From Roseicyclus amphidinii (GTDB lineage: Bacteria > Pseudomonadota > Alphaproteobacteria > Rhodobacterales > Rhodobacteraceae): 64,000 bases of DNA. Where the stretch lies: the NCBI RefSeq assembly GCF_030163755.1, contig NZ_JASJOE010000004.1:49184-113183 (forward strand), given 5' to 3'. Under the pieces are notes generated by a model. That model had not been told where the DNA came from. It saw only the letters and a list, made by a program, of their open reading frames with translations, and made no database searches. A program made the position numbers and the translations under genes. Positions 8,122 through 16,414 of the stretch are shown here, piece by piece (position 1 is the first letter of the stretch; the number at the start of each line of letters is the position of its first letter).

Positions 8122-10143
8122 ATGGCCTTTCAGCGCCGCGCCGGAAACCGCTTTTCGGGCTCGATCTGGCCGGGATTCGTGGACGCGATCACCTCGCTTC
8201 TGATGGTGATGATCTTCGTTCTGTCGATCTTCATGATCGTGCAATTCGTCCTGTCCGAAGAGATCACCAGCCAGGACGACGAGCTGAACACGCTGAACGC
8301 CCGGCTGAACGCGCTGTCCGAGGCGCTGGGCCTGGAAGAGACGCGGGCGGCGCAGCTGGAAAGCCGGGTGGCGACCCTGTCGGGGTCGTTGCAGGCGGCT
8401 GAGGATGAAATCGCCGCGCAATCGGCGCTGATTTCCTCGCTGACCGCGGAAACCGGCGCGCAGGCCGCGCGGATCGCCGATTTCGAGGCGCAGGTCGCCT
8501 CGCTCATCGCGGCCAACACCGCGCTGGAAGCCGAGCGCGACGAGACCGCGGCGGAGCTGGCCGAAAGCCTGAGCGCCGCCGAGGCGCTGGAGCTGGCGCT
8601 GGCCTCGGCCCGGTCCGAGGTCGACGCCGCCGCCGAGGAGGCGCGCCTTGCCGCCGCACGTCGCGCGGCGCTGGAGGCGCTGATCGCCGACCTAGAGGCG
8701 GAGGTGGAGACCCGCGAGCAATCGCTGGCCGAGGCGGTCGCGGCCCTTGCCGCGGCGCAGGCGGATGCCGATGCGCAGGCCGCCGATATCGCGGCCCTGC
8801 AGACGGAGCTGTCCGAGGAAGAGGCCGCGCGCCTTGCCGAAGCCGCCGCGGCTGAGCTGTTGCGCGCGCGGCTGCAGGATGCCGATGCCGAGCTGACGGC
8901 GATGACCCTCGCGCTGGAGGAACAGCGCCGGAGGGCCGAGGAGACGCTGACGCTTCTGGCAGCTGCGCAGGCGGCGGAGGAGGACCTGGCCGCGCGGCTG
9001 GCGGCGGCCTTGGCACAGACCGAGGGGCGTGCGGAGCTGTCCGAGCAGCTTGCCGCCGCCGAGGCCGAGGCTGCGCGGCTGGAGGCGGAACTGGCCGAGG
9101 ATGCCGTGGCGCTGACGGAAACCGAGGAGGCGCTGGCCCTGGCGCTGGCCCGGATCGAGAGCGCCGAGGCGAGCGCGGCGGCACGGCTGGCGGAGCTGCA
9201 GGCACGCATCGCCGCGCTGGAGGAGGAGGCCGCGGCGCAGGCCGAAACGGCGGCCAGCCGCGGCACGGAGGTGTCGACGCTGGAAGATCAACTGGCCGCG
9301 GCCCTTTCGGCGCGGCTGGCCGCCGAGGCGGCGCGCGAGGCCGCACTGAGCGAAGCCGAACAGCGCGCGGCGCTTCTGGCGCAGGCCAATGCCGAGCTGA
9401 CCGCGGCCGAGGCGGCGGGCGCCGAAAGCCAGCGGCAGGTGGCGCTTCTGAACGAGCAGGTCGCGGCGCTGCGTCAGCAACTGGGCGCGCTGCAGGGGTT
9501 GCTCGACGCCTCGGCGGACCGCGACGCCGAGGCCGAGGTGCAGATCGCGCTTCTGGGCGCGCAGCTGAACGCGGCGCTGGCGCAGGTGGCCGCCGAACAG
9601 CGGCAGCTGGCCGAGGAACAGACCCGCGTGGCCCAGCTGGAGGCGGCCGAGGCCGCGCGGCTGGCCGCCGAGGCGGAAGAGCTGGAGCGCTACCGCTCGG
9701 AGTTCTTCGGGCGGCTGCGCGAGTTGCTCGAGGGGCGCGAGGGCGTGCGGATCGACGGCGACCGCTTCGTGTTTTCCTCGGAAGTTCTGTTCGAGGTCGG
9801 CTCGGCCGATCTTGCGCCCGAGGGCTTGAGCCAGATCGCCAGCGTGGCCGAATTGCTGGCCGAGATCGCGGGCGACATCCCCGAGGGGATCGACTGGATT
9901 GTGCGCGTGGACGGCCACACCGACGACCAGCAGATCCGGCCCGGTGCCGAGTTCTCGTCGAACTGGGATCTGAGCCAGGCCCGCGCGCTGTCGGTGGTGC
10001 TTTACATGGCCGAAGAGCTGGGCTTTCCGCCCGACCGGCTGGCGGCCACGGGTTTCGGCGAGTTCAGCCCGATCGCGTCGAACGAGACGGCGGAGGGCCG
10101 GGCGCAGAACCGCCGGATCGAGTTGAAGCTGACGGAACGCTAG
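8122..10143 (+). CDS. MotB/OmpA-like peptidoglycan-binding protein with very long coiled coil
   Basis: A 673-residue protein. A single N-terminal membrane segment follows the motif SIWPGFVDAITSLLMVM, whose Asp21 sits where MotB-type proteins keep the proton-binding aspartate. Residues about 50-530 are almost entirely Ala/Glu/Leu/Arg heptad-like sequence, a predicted continuous coiled coil. Residues 542-673 form an OmpA-like peptidoglycan-binding domain with RVDGHTDDQQI, SNWDLSQARA and NRRIELKL. The coiled coil is several times longer than in MotB, TolR or ZorB. It is coupled to the upstream MotA-like gene (6-base gap). The strong Ala/Glu bias also produces long spurious antisense frames here. 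Confidence 0.87.
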   Translation: MAFQRRAGNRFSGSIWPGFVDAITSLLMVMIFVLSIFMIVQFVLSEEITSQDDELNTLNARLNALSEALGLEETRAAQLESRVATLSGSLQAAEDEIAAQSALISSLTAETGAQAARIADFEAQVASLIAANTALEAERDETAAELAESLSAAEALELALASARSEVDAAAEEARLAAARRAALEALIADLEAEVETREQSLAEAVAALAAAQADADAQAADIAALQTELSEEEAARLAEAAAAELLRARLQDADAELTAMTLALEEQRRRAEETLTLLAAAQAAEEDLAARLAAALAQTEGRAELSEQLAAAEAEAARLEAELAEDAVALTETEEALALALARIESAEASAAARLAELQARIAALEEEAAAQAETAASRGTEVSTLEDQLAAALSARLAAEAAREAALSEAEQRAALLAQANAELTAAEAAGAESQRQVALLNEQVAALRQQLGALQGLLDASADRDAEAEVQIALLGAQLNAALAQVAAEQRQLAEEQTRVAQLEAAEAARLAAEAEELERYRSEFFGRLRELLEGREGVRIDGDRFVFSSEVLFEVGSADLAPEGLSQIASVAELLAEIAGDIPEGIDWIVRVDGHTDDQQIRPGAEFSSNWDLSQARALSVVLYMAEELGFPPDRLAATGFGEFSPIASNETAEGRAQNRRIELKLTER

Positions 10144-10264
10144 GGCGGGCCTGCCCGGACCCGCGGCGGGGCTGTCAGATGGAACGCAGCCGTTCCCGAT
10201 GCGCCGCGGGGCCGTGACCTGCGCAAATCTTGCCATCGCCGCAACCCCGCCCCATAGCGGGGGC

Positions 10265-11473
10265 ATGATCCGCCGTCCGACCGGTCCCTTCGCCTTCATC
10301 CTCGCCACGCTGGTGATCGACGCCATCGGGATCGGCATCGTCTTTCCGATCATGCCCGGGCTGATGGAGCGCGTCGGGGCGGTCGGTGCGGGGCAGGGCG
10401 CGTTCTGGGGCGGCATCCTTCTGGCGTCCTACGCGGCGGCGCAATTCGTCTTTGCGCCCATCGTCGGCTCGCTTTCGGATGCCTGGGGGCGGCGGCCGGT
10501 GCTGCTTGTGGCGCTGGCCTTCCTCGCGCTCGATTACGTCATCATGGCGCTGGCCGATGACTTCTGGCTGCTGCTGCTGGGCCGCACGCTCGCGGGGCTG
10601 GCCGGGGCGACCTACATCACCGCGACGGCCTATGTCTCGGACATCACCCCGCCCGAGGGGCGGGCGGCGCGGTTCGGGCTGATCGGGGCGGCCTTCGGGA
10701 TCGGCTTCGTGCTGGGCCCCGCGCTGGGTGGCGTGGCGGCGACATGGCATGTCTCGGCCCCCTTCTGGCTGGCGGCGGGGCTTGCGGCGCTCAACCTCGC
10801 CTTCGGCGTCTTCATCCTGCCCGAGTCGCTGCCGCGCGCGCGTCGCCGTCCCTTCGGCGCGCGGGAGTTGAACCCGTTTGGCACCATCTTCCGCGCCTTC
10901 CGCATCCCCGGCCTTGCCATCCCGCTGACCTGCCTTGCGCTCTTCGAGTTCGCCAACATGGTCTATGTCACCCTCTGGAGCTTCTGGGGCCGCGAGGTCT
11001 TCGGCTGGTCGACGCTGGTGATCGGCCTGTCGCTCTCGGCCTATGGCCTGTTGGCTGCGCTGACGCAGGTCTTCGTGATGCCGCGGGCCATCGCGCGGCT
11101 GGGCGAACGGCGGCTGATGCTGGCGGGGCTCTTGCTGTCGGTCGTGGCTTTCACCGGGTTCAGCCTGGGCACAGCGCTCTGGGCCGTGGTGATCTTCCTG
11201 CCGCTCTCGGCGCTGACCGATCTCGTCCCGCCGACCCTGACGGCGATGGCCGCCAACAGCGTGGACGAAGACCGGCAGGGCATGGTGCAGGGGGTGATCG
11301 CGGCGCTGGCCTCCTTGGCGGCCGTGCTGGCACCGCTGGTCTTCACGCCGGTCTTCAGCGTCTTCGTGGACGGGAGCGCGCCGCTCTATTGGCCCGGCGC
11401 CCCCTTTGCGCTGTCGGCGCTGATCGTTGCGGCGCTCTTGCCGTTGGCATGGCGGCAGGGCCGGGGGCGCTGA
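10265..11473 (+). CDS. MFS drug/H+ antiporter of the TetA type
   Basis: A 402-residue major facilitator with 12 predicted membrane helices. Features shared with class A/C tetracycline pumps are ILATLVIDAIGIGIVFPIMPG in helix 1, motif A GSLSDAWGRRPVLL between helices 2 and 3, LARLGERR-like IARLGERRLMLAG, and DEDRQGMVQGVIAALASLA near the C-terminus. It exports a hydrophobic compound against protons; the substrate cannot be read off, and chromosomal TetA-like proteins often do not confer resistance. The ATG at 10265 is preferred because the extra 22 N-terminal residues of the longer frame have no membrane or family character. No tetR-type regulator is adjacent. Confidence 0.88.
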   Translation: MIRRPTGPFAFILATLVIDAIGIGIVFPIMPGLMERVGAVGAGQGAFWGGILLASYAAAQFVFAPIVGSLSDAWGRRPVLLVALAFLALDYVIMALADDFWLLLLGRTLAGLAGATYITATAYVSDITPPEGRAARFGLIGAAFGIGFVLGPALGGVAATWHVSAPFWLAAGLAALNLAFGVFILPESLPRARRRPFGARELNPFGTIFRAFRIPGLAIPLTCLALFEFANMVYVTLWSFWGREVFGWSTLVIGLSLSAYGLLAALTQVFVMPRAIARLGERRLMLAGLLLSVVAFTGFSLGTALWAVVIFLPLSALTDLVPPTLTAMAANSVDEDRQGMVQGVIAALASLAAVLAPLVFTPVFSVFVDGSAPLYWPGAPFALSALIVAALLPLAWRQGRGR

Positions 11474-11609
11474 GGAGGCGCGCGAGGGGCAATTCCTGTT
11501 GCAATGCTGGCCTCTCCATCGGAGGCTTGGCGCAGGACCGCGCCAAGGGGCCGCGGACCCTTGATCGGTGTCGGGGCCGCAGGCCCCCAGTGCAGGAAGG
11601 ACTTTCGCC

Positions 11610-12374
11610 ATGCCGTCACGCCGCCTTTTCGGTGTTCTCTGTGGTCTCCTGGCGCTGCTGCCCGTGCAGCTTGCGGCGCAGGACATGGACGGAATCCGCG
11701 CCGAACACGCCAATTCCTCCAACCGGGCCTTTGCCGTGTCCTCGCCCGTCCGGACCGGGCCGACCGCGCTCGCCTTCCAGGTGGCGGATGGGCAATGCGC
11801 GGGCAACCGCAGCTACAATGATTGCGCCAACGGGCGGGAACGCTCCGAGATCGTGGATCGCGCGCCGGTCTCGACCGACACAGAACAGTGGTATGCCTTC
11901 TCGGTCTTCATCCCTTCGAGCACGCGGCCCATCGACCCGGCCAACACGATCCTCGCCCAGTGGCAGGACACGCGCGGCTCGGGCGAGATTACGCTGGGAT
12001 TTGCCCTTTACCGCGAGGGGCTGGAGTTGACGCAGGACGATCCGCGCACCCGGCAGACCGACGACATGAACCCGCCAAGACCCATGGTTATGGAGATCGT
12101 CGTGCCGCCCTCGCGGCTCTATGACCAGTGGCAGGACATCCGGGTGCAGGCGGTCTGGTCGGCGGGGCCTGCGGGGCTGATCAATGTCTGGATCAACGAC
12201 AGGCTGGTCCATAGCCACCGCGGCCCGAACCTGAACCGCGACGTCGCGCCCAGTTTCAAGTTCGGCGTCTACCGTTCGGGGCTGGGCCGGATCGGCCGGC
12301 CGGTGCCCACGCAGTTGGTGGTCTTCGACCATATCCGCCGCGGTGCCACCGAGGCGGATGTCCTGATCCGATGA
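11610..12374 (+). CDS. Secreted polysaccharide-lyase-like protein (heparin lyase I family fold)
   Basis: A 254-residue protein with a clear signal peptide (RRLFGVLCGLLALLPVQLAAQ), then a jelly-roll-type domain resembling the heparin lyase I/polysaccharide lyase family. Supporting segments are NDCANGRERSEI, QWYAFSVFIP, TILAQWQDTRGSGEI, YDQWQDIRVQAVWS and the closing FKFGVYRS. It would act in the periplasm or outside the cell on an acidic polysaccharide, by family analogy. The ATG at 11610 has AGGAAGG 10 bases upstream. No sugar transporter or other carbohydrate gene is adjacent, so the substrate is unknown. A non-catalytic lectin-like role is also possible. Confidence 0.72.
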   Translation: MPSRRLFGVLCGLLALLPVQLAAQDMDGIRAEHANSSNRAFAVSSPVRTGPTALAFQVADGQCAGNRSYNDCANGRERSEIVDRAPVSTDTEQWYAFSVFIPSSTRPIDPANTILAQWQDTRGSGEITLGFALYREGLELTQDDPRTRQTDDMNPPRPMVMEIVVPPSRLYDQWQDIRVQAVWSAGPAGLINVWINDRLVHSHRGPNLNRDVAPSFKFGVYRSGLGRIGRPVPTQLVVFDHIRRGATEADVLIR

Positions 12375-12396
12375 GGTCTGCGCGCGGCCCGCGCGA

Positions 12397-13425
12397 TCAG
12401 CGCCCCCACATCCCCTTGGGATAAAGCCCCTCGTAGATCGGGACGATGCTGCCGGTGTCGAACAGCGACGAGACGCTGGTGCCGTTCCAGATGTTGACGA
12501 TGGCCTGCGCGAACATGGGCGCGGTCGGCAGGACGCGGATGTTGGGGCAGGCCGCCACGGGCTTGGTCGCCTCGATCGTGTCGGTGATGACCATGGATTT
12601 CAGCACCGACCCGGTGATCCGCTCGACCGCGGGGCCGCTCATGACGCCATGGCTGGTATAGGCGTGAACCTCGACGGCCCCGGCCTCCATCAGCACCTCG
12701 GCGGCCTTGCACAGCGTGCCGGCGGTGTCGCACATGTCGTCGACGATGATGCAGCGGCGGCCGGTGACCTCGCCGATCACGGTCATGCCCGCGACTTCGC
12801 CCGCCTGCTCGCGGCGCTTGTCCACGATGGCGAGCGGGGCGCCGATGCGGGTGGCCAGTTCCCGCGCGCGGGCCACGCCGCCCACGTCGGGCGAGACGAC
12901 CATCACGTCGGACATGTCGCCGTCGAACTGGTGCAGGATGTCGAGCGCGAAGATCGGCGAGGCATAGAGGTTGTCGACGGGGATGTCGAAGAAGCCCTGG
13001 ATCTGGGCCGCGTGCAGGTCCATCGTCAGCACCCGCTCGATGCCGCCCGCGGTCATCATGTTGGCGACCATCTTGGCGCTGATCGGCGTGCGCGCCTTGG
13101 TGCGGCGATCCTGCCGCGCGTAGCCGAAATAGGGGATCACGGCGGTGATCCGTGCCGCCGATGACCGGCGCAGCGCGTCGGCCATGATCAACAGCTCCAT
13201 CAGGTTGTCATTGGCGGGCTTGGAGGTCGGCTGGATGATGAACATGTCCTCGCCGCGGACATTCTCGTAGACCTCGACGAAGACCTCGCCGTCGTTGAAG
13301 CGTTCGACGCGGGCGTCGACCAGCCCGACCTGCATGCCCCTGTGCATCGACATCCGGCGGCTGATCGCCTCGGCAAGCGTGCGGTTGGCGTTCCCGGAAA
13401 TGAGCTTCGGGTCTTGTGCGGGCAT
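12397..13425 (-). CDS. prs: Ribose-phosphate pyrophosphokinase (PRPP synthetase)
   Basis: A 342-residue class I PRPP synthetase making 5-phosphoribosyl 1-pyrophosphate from ribose 5-phosphate and ATP. Visible are the flexible-loop region YFGYARQDRR, the ribose-5-phosphate loop MVVSPDVGGVARARELA, and the PRPP-binding signature IIVDDMCDTAGTL. The start at 13425 (MPAQDPKLISGNANRTLAEAIS) matches the family N-terminus; the 19 upstream codons are not conserved in type. Length is slightly above the usual 310-320, as in other alphaproteobacteria. It is monocistronic, convergent with the lyase-like gene and divergent from the isomerase gene. Confidence 0.96.
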   Translation of the reverse strand: MPAQDPKLISGNANRTLAEAISRRMSMHRGMQVGLVDARVERFNDGEVFVEVYENVRGEDMFIIQPTSKPANDNLMELLIMADALRRSSAARITAVIPYFGYARQDRRTKARTPISAKMVANMMTAGGIERVLTMDLHAAQIQGFFDIPVDNLYASPIFALDILHQFDGDMSDVMVVSPDVGGVARARELATRIGAPLAIVDKRREQAGEVAGMTVIGEVTGRRCIIVDDMCDTAGTLCKAAEVLMEAGAVEVHAYTSHGVMSGPAVERITGSVLKSMVITDTIEATKPVAACPNIRVLPTAPMFAQAIVNIWNGTSVSSLFDTGSIVPIYEGLYPKGMWGR

Positions 13426-13475
13426 GTCTGTGGGTCCTCGTGGCAGGCTTTCCCGGAGCCCCCCGGCCCGGGTCG

Positions 13476-13503
13476 TTGACACCCCCTAGCACCCGTCTAC
13501 TGT
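13476..13503 (+). promoter_or_regulatory. Sigma-70-type promoter for the HCCA isomerase-like gene
   Basis: A perfect -35 box TTGACA (13476-13481) is followed after 16 bases by TACTGT (13498-13503). The predicted start of transcription lies about 25 bases before the ATG at 13537. This fits the plus-strand isomerase/hydrolase pair. Confidence 0.6.
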
Positions 13504-13536
13504 CCGCGCAAAGCCGAAAAGAAAGGGGCGCCGCAC

Positions 13537-14139
13537 ATGGCCCGCATAGATTACTACTTCTCCACCGTCTCGCCCTACACCTACCTGGCCGGAACCCGGA
13601 TGGAGGAGGTGGCCGCGCGTCACGGTGCCACCATCGCCTACAAGCCCGTGGACCTGACCGGGGCGCTTTTCGCGCGCACCGGCGGCGTGCCCGTCAAGGA
13701 GCGCCACCCCGCGCGGCTCGACTACCGGTTGCAGGAGCTGCGCCGCCAGTCCGCCCGGCATGGCCTGCCGCTCGATCTCGACCCGCCCTACCGGGCGGTC
13801 AACCCCGCGCCGTCCTCCTATGCCTTCATCGCCGCGGCCAAGGCGGGGGGCGGCGATCTGGGCGCGTTGGTTCATGCGCTGACCGGCGCGGTCTGGCGCG
13901 ACAACCGCGACATCGCCGAGGACGCGGTGATCGCCGACTGCCTCGAGGCCACAGGCTTCGACCGCGGTCTGGCGGGCATGGGGATGCTGGCCGGGGCCGA
14001 GGACTACGTCCGCAACACCGAGGAGGCGGTGAACGCCGGTGTCTTCGGCGCGCCCTTCTACATCGTCGACGGGTCGGAGAAATTCTGGGGCCAGGACCGG
14101 ATCGAGGACCTGGACATGTTCCTGTCCGGCAAGCTGTGA
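13537..14139 (+). CDS. 2-hydroxychromene-2-carboxylate isomerase-like DsbA-fold protein
   Basis: A 200-residue member of the thioredoxin-like kappa-GST/HCCA isomerase family. It begins IDYYFSTVSPYTYLAG, where Ser in the SPYTY motif replaces the redox cysteine, as in glutathione-dependent HCCA isomerases. The C-terminal GVFGAPFYIVDGSEKFWGQDRIE is the typical glutathione-site segment. HCCA isomerase acts in naphthalene breakdown, but most homologues in non-degraders have unknown substrates and no degradation gene is nearby. It overlaps the following hydrolase by 4 bases (GTGA), so the two are co-translated. Confidence 0.85.
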   Translation: MARIDYYFSTVSPYTYLAGTRMEEVAARHGATIAYKPVDLTGALFARTGGVPVKERHPARLDYRLQELRRQSARHGLPLDLDPPYRAVNPAPSSYAFIAAAKAGGGDLGALVHALTGAVWRDNRDIAEDAVIADCLEATGFDRGLAGMGMLAGAEDYVRNTEEAVNAGVFGAPFYIVDGSEKFWGQDRIEDLDMFLSGKL

Positions 14140-14912
14140 ACGGCTTTGCCCGTCATTGGGGGCAGGGCGGCGACCCTGCCCTTCTCCTGCATTGCTCGCT
14201 CGCCCATTCGGGCGCATGGGACGGCGTGGCGCGCGCGCTTTCGGAGCGGCTGCATCTGACCGCGCCGGACCTGCCCGGCCACGGGCGCGGCCCCGCCCGC
14301 GACCCCGCGCGCGACTACCACGACAGCTGCACCGACGCGGTGGAGGGCCACCTGCCGGGCACGCCCTGCCACCTGGTCGGCCACAGCTTCGGGGCCACCA
14401 TCGCGCTCAGGCTCGCCCTCGATCATCCGGGGCGCGTGGCCTCGCTCACGCTGATCGAACCGGTGCTGTTCGCGGCTGCCGCGGGGCGACCGGGTTGGCA
14501 GTCCCACGCCGAGGCCATCGCCCCCCTCGAAGACCACTTCGCACGGGGCGAGGTCGAGGCGGCGACGCGCCTGTTCCTCTCGGTCTGGGGCGGCGGCGTG
14601 CCGCTCGATGCCATGCCCGAGGCGCAACGGCGCTACATGATCGAGCGGATCTGGGTGGTCCTTGCCAGCCACCCCGCGCTTCATGACGATCACGCGCGCC
14701 TCTTGCCGCGGCTGGGGCAAATCGCCTGCCCCGTCCTGCTGATCGAAGGCGAAGACAGCCCGCCCGTGGTGGCCGAGATCCAGACGGCCCTCGGCGCGGC
14801 CCTGCCGGGTCACACCCGCGTGGTGGTCGAGGGGGCAGGGCACATGGTGCCGATCACCCATCCCGGCAAGGTGGCCGCGGCGATCACCGGCTTTCTCGAC
14901 GACCTCGCCTGA
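14136..14912 (+). CDS. Alpha/beta hydrolase
   Basis: A 258-residue alpha/beta-hydrolase with the nucleophile elbow VGHSFGATIAL, an early HCSLAHSGAWDGVA oxyanion-type segment, an acid strand LLIEGEDSPPV and the terminal histidine in GAGHMVPITHP. Its substrate is unknown. It begins with GTG at 14136, overlapping the isomerase stop as GTGA, so it probably works on the same small-molecule pathway or is simply co-expressed with it. It runs convergent with the aldolase gene, 9 bases away. Confidence 0.85.
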   Translation: MNGFARHWGQGGDPALLLHCSLAHSGAWDGVARALSERLHLTAPDLPGHGRGPARDPARDYHDSCTDAVEGHLPGTPCHLVGHSFGATIALRLALDHPGRVASLTLIEPVLFAAAAGRPGWQSHAEAIAPLEDHFARGEVEAATRLFLSVWGGGVPLDAMPEAQRRYMIERIWVVLASHPALHDDHARLLPRLGQIACPVLLIEGEDSPPVVAEIQTALGAALPGHTRVVVEGAGHMVPITHPGKVAAAITGFLDDLA

Positions 14913-14921
14913 AGCCCCGCC

Positions 14922-15971
14922 TCAGCCCGCCCAGGCGGCGAGCAGCGCCTCGACCTCATCGGCGGTCTTGGACCAGTCGCAGACGATCCGGCAGCGCACG
15001 GCCGCGTCCGGGGCCGCGCGCTCCATCGCGCCGCCCGGAAAGGTGTAATACTGCGCGCCTGCCGCAAAGGCCCGCTCATGCGCGGCCCGCGGCAGGTCGA
15101 GGAACCCGAGGTTGCCCGCCACCGGATGCGCGATGCGCGCGCCCGGCACGCGGGCCAGCCCCTGCACCAGCTGCGCCATGCGGGCATTGGCCGCCTCGGC
15201 CATCTCCAGCCACAGCCCGTCCGCGCAATAGGCCCCCATCTGCGCCGACAGATACCGGTGCTTGGAGAAGAGATGCCCGCCGCGCTTGCGGCGCAGCTCC
15301 AGCTCGCGGCCCTTCGCGGCGTCGAACATCACCACCGCCTCGACCCCCATGCAGCCGTTCTTGGTGCCGCCGAAGCTGACCGCATCGACACCCGCCTTCC
15401 ACGTCATCTCGGCCGGGCTGCACCCCAGCGCGGCGCAAGCATTGGCGAAACGTGCGCCGTCCAGATGCACGGGCAGGCTATGGGCATGGGCCACCTCGGC
15501 CAGCGCGCGGATCTCGGCCAGGGTATAGACCGTGCCGCGCTCGGTGATGTTGGTCAGCGTCACCGCGCCCGGCTGCACGCCATGCACGCCGCGGTCGGCG
15601 GCCTGCAGGATCGCGGCCTCCAGCGCGTCCGGCCCCATCTTGGCGTCGTCCCCCTCGACGAGGATCAGCTTGGCGTTCGAATAGAACTCCGGCGCGCCGC
15701 ATTCGTCCTCTTCCACATGGGCGACCCGGTGGCAGAAGATGCCGTCCCACGGCTTCACGAGACAGGCCAGCGCCAGCGCATTGGCGACGCTGCCCGTGGC
15801 GACGAACTCCACCGCCGCCTCCGGCGCCTCGAAAAGCGCGCGGACGGCATCCCGCGCGGCGCGGGTGGTGTCGTCATTGCCATAGGGCATCGCGGCGCCC
15901 GCGTTGGCGGCCACGACCGCCTCCATGATGCGGGGATGCACCGGCCCGGTGTTGTCGGAGGCAAAATTCAC
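14922..15971 (-). CDS. ltaE: Low-specificity L-threonine aldolase (PLP)
   Basis: A 349-residue fold-type I PLP enzyme splitting L-threonine or allo-threonine into glycine and acetaldehyde. Family marks are MNFASDNTGPVHPRI at the N-terminus, the cofactor region LPVHLDGARFANACAALG, and the Schiff-base lysine in VSFGGTKNG. The GTG start (15971) overlaps the upstream ycgN-like stop as GTGA, placing it last in an operon of maoC-ribF-ycgN-ltaE order on the minus strand. Related beta-hydroxyaspartate or phenylserine aldolases share these motifs, so exact substrate range is not settled by sequence. Confidence 0.9.
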   Translation of the reverse strand: MNFASDNTGPVHPRIMEAVVAANAGAAMPYGNDDTTRAARDAVRALFEAPEAAVEFVATGSVANALALACLVKPWDGIFCHRVAHVEEDECGAPEFYSNAKLILVEGDDAKMGPDALEAAILQAADRGVHGVQPGAVTLTNITERGTVYTLAEIRALAEVAHAHSLPVHLDGARFANACAALGCSPAEMTWKAGVDAVSFGGTKNGCMGVEAVVMFDAAKGRELELRRKRGGHLFSKHRYLSAQMGAYCADGLWLEMAEAANARMAQLVQGLARVPGARIAHPVAGNLGFLDLPRAAHERAFAAGAQYYTFPGGAMERAAPDAAVRCRIVCDWSKTADEVEALLAAWAG

Positions 15972-16414
15972 GTGCCCGGCTCCTCGATGATGTAGTCTTC
16001 CCAGTCTTCCTCCGGCACCTCGAACTCGGGCACCGACAGGCCACGGATGCTGACGCCGGCCTCATGCACGCTCTCGGGATCGCCCGACACCAGCGGATGC
16101 CACCATTTCAGCGGCTTGCCCTCGTGCAGCAACCGGTAGGCGCAGGTTTCCGGCATGAAATAGGCGACATCGCCCATCGTCTCGGGCGTGAGCCGGATGC
16201 ATTCGGGCACCAGCATCTTGCGGATCTCGTATTGCCCGCAGCGGCAGGTCTGGTCGTCGAGCAACCGGCAGGCGACGCGGGTCAGCGCGACCTCGCCGGT
16301 TTCCTCGTCCTCCAGCTTGTTGAGGCAGCACTTGCCGCAGCCGTCGCACAGCGCCTCCCACTCCTCGGGCGTCATCTTCGCCATCGGCACGTGGTCCCAG
16401 AACCGCTCTCTCAC
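15968..16414 (-). CDS. YcgN-family cysteine cluster protein (UPF0260)
   Basis: A 148-residue protein with the cysteine-rich family core CDGCGKCCLNKL, ACRLLDDQTCRC, VPECIRL and PETCAYRLL, which suggests metal binding, probably an Fe-S or zinc site. The function of the YcgN/UPF0260 family is not established. The GTG at 16414 is chosen because VRERFWDHVP resembles the known family N-terminus and because GTG overlaps the ribF stop (GTGA). The longer frame upstream lies inside ribF. It is translationally coupled both to ribF before it and ltaE after it. Confidence 0.87.
   Translation of the reverse strand: MRERFWDHVPMAKMTPEEWEALCDGCGKCCLNKLEDEETGEVALTRVACRLLDDQTCRCGQYEIRKMLVPECIRLTPETMGDVAYFMPETCAYRLLHEGKPLKWWHPLVSGDPESVHEAGVSIRGLSVPEFEVPEEDWEDYIIEEPGT

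Noticed and set aside
6877..10143. Zorya-type phage defence (ZorAB)
   Set aside because: The MotA/MotB-like architecture is similar, but no ZorC/ZorD/ZorE-like helicase or nuclease gene is adjacent and the coiled coil is in the B subunit. A core envelope function is more likely.
8692..10416. A 574-codon minus-strand open frame
   Set aside because: Antisense to the Ala/Glu-rich coiled coil of the OmpA-like gene; repetitive by reflection only.
10265..11473. Acquired tetracycline resistance gene
   Set aside because: It is TetA-like, but there is no tetR, mobile element or change in base composition, so it looks like a native efflux pump with unknown substrate.
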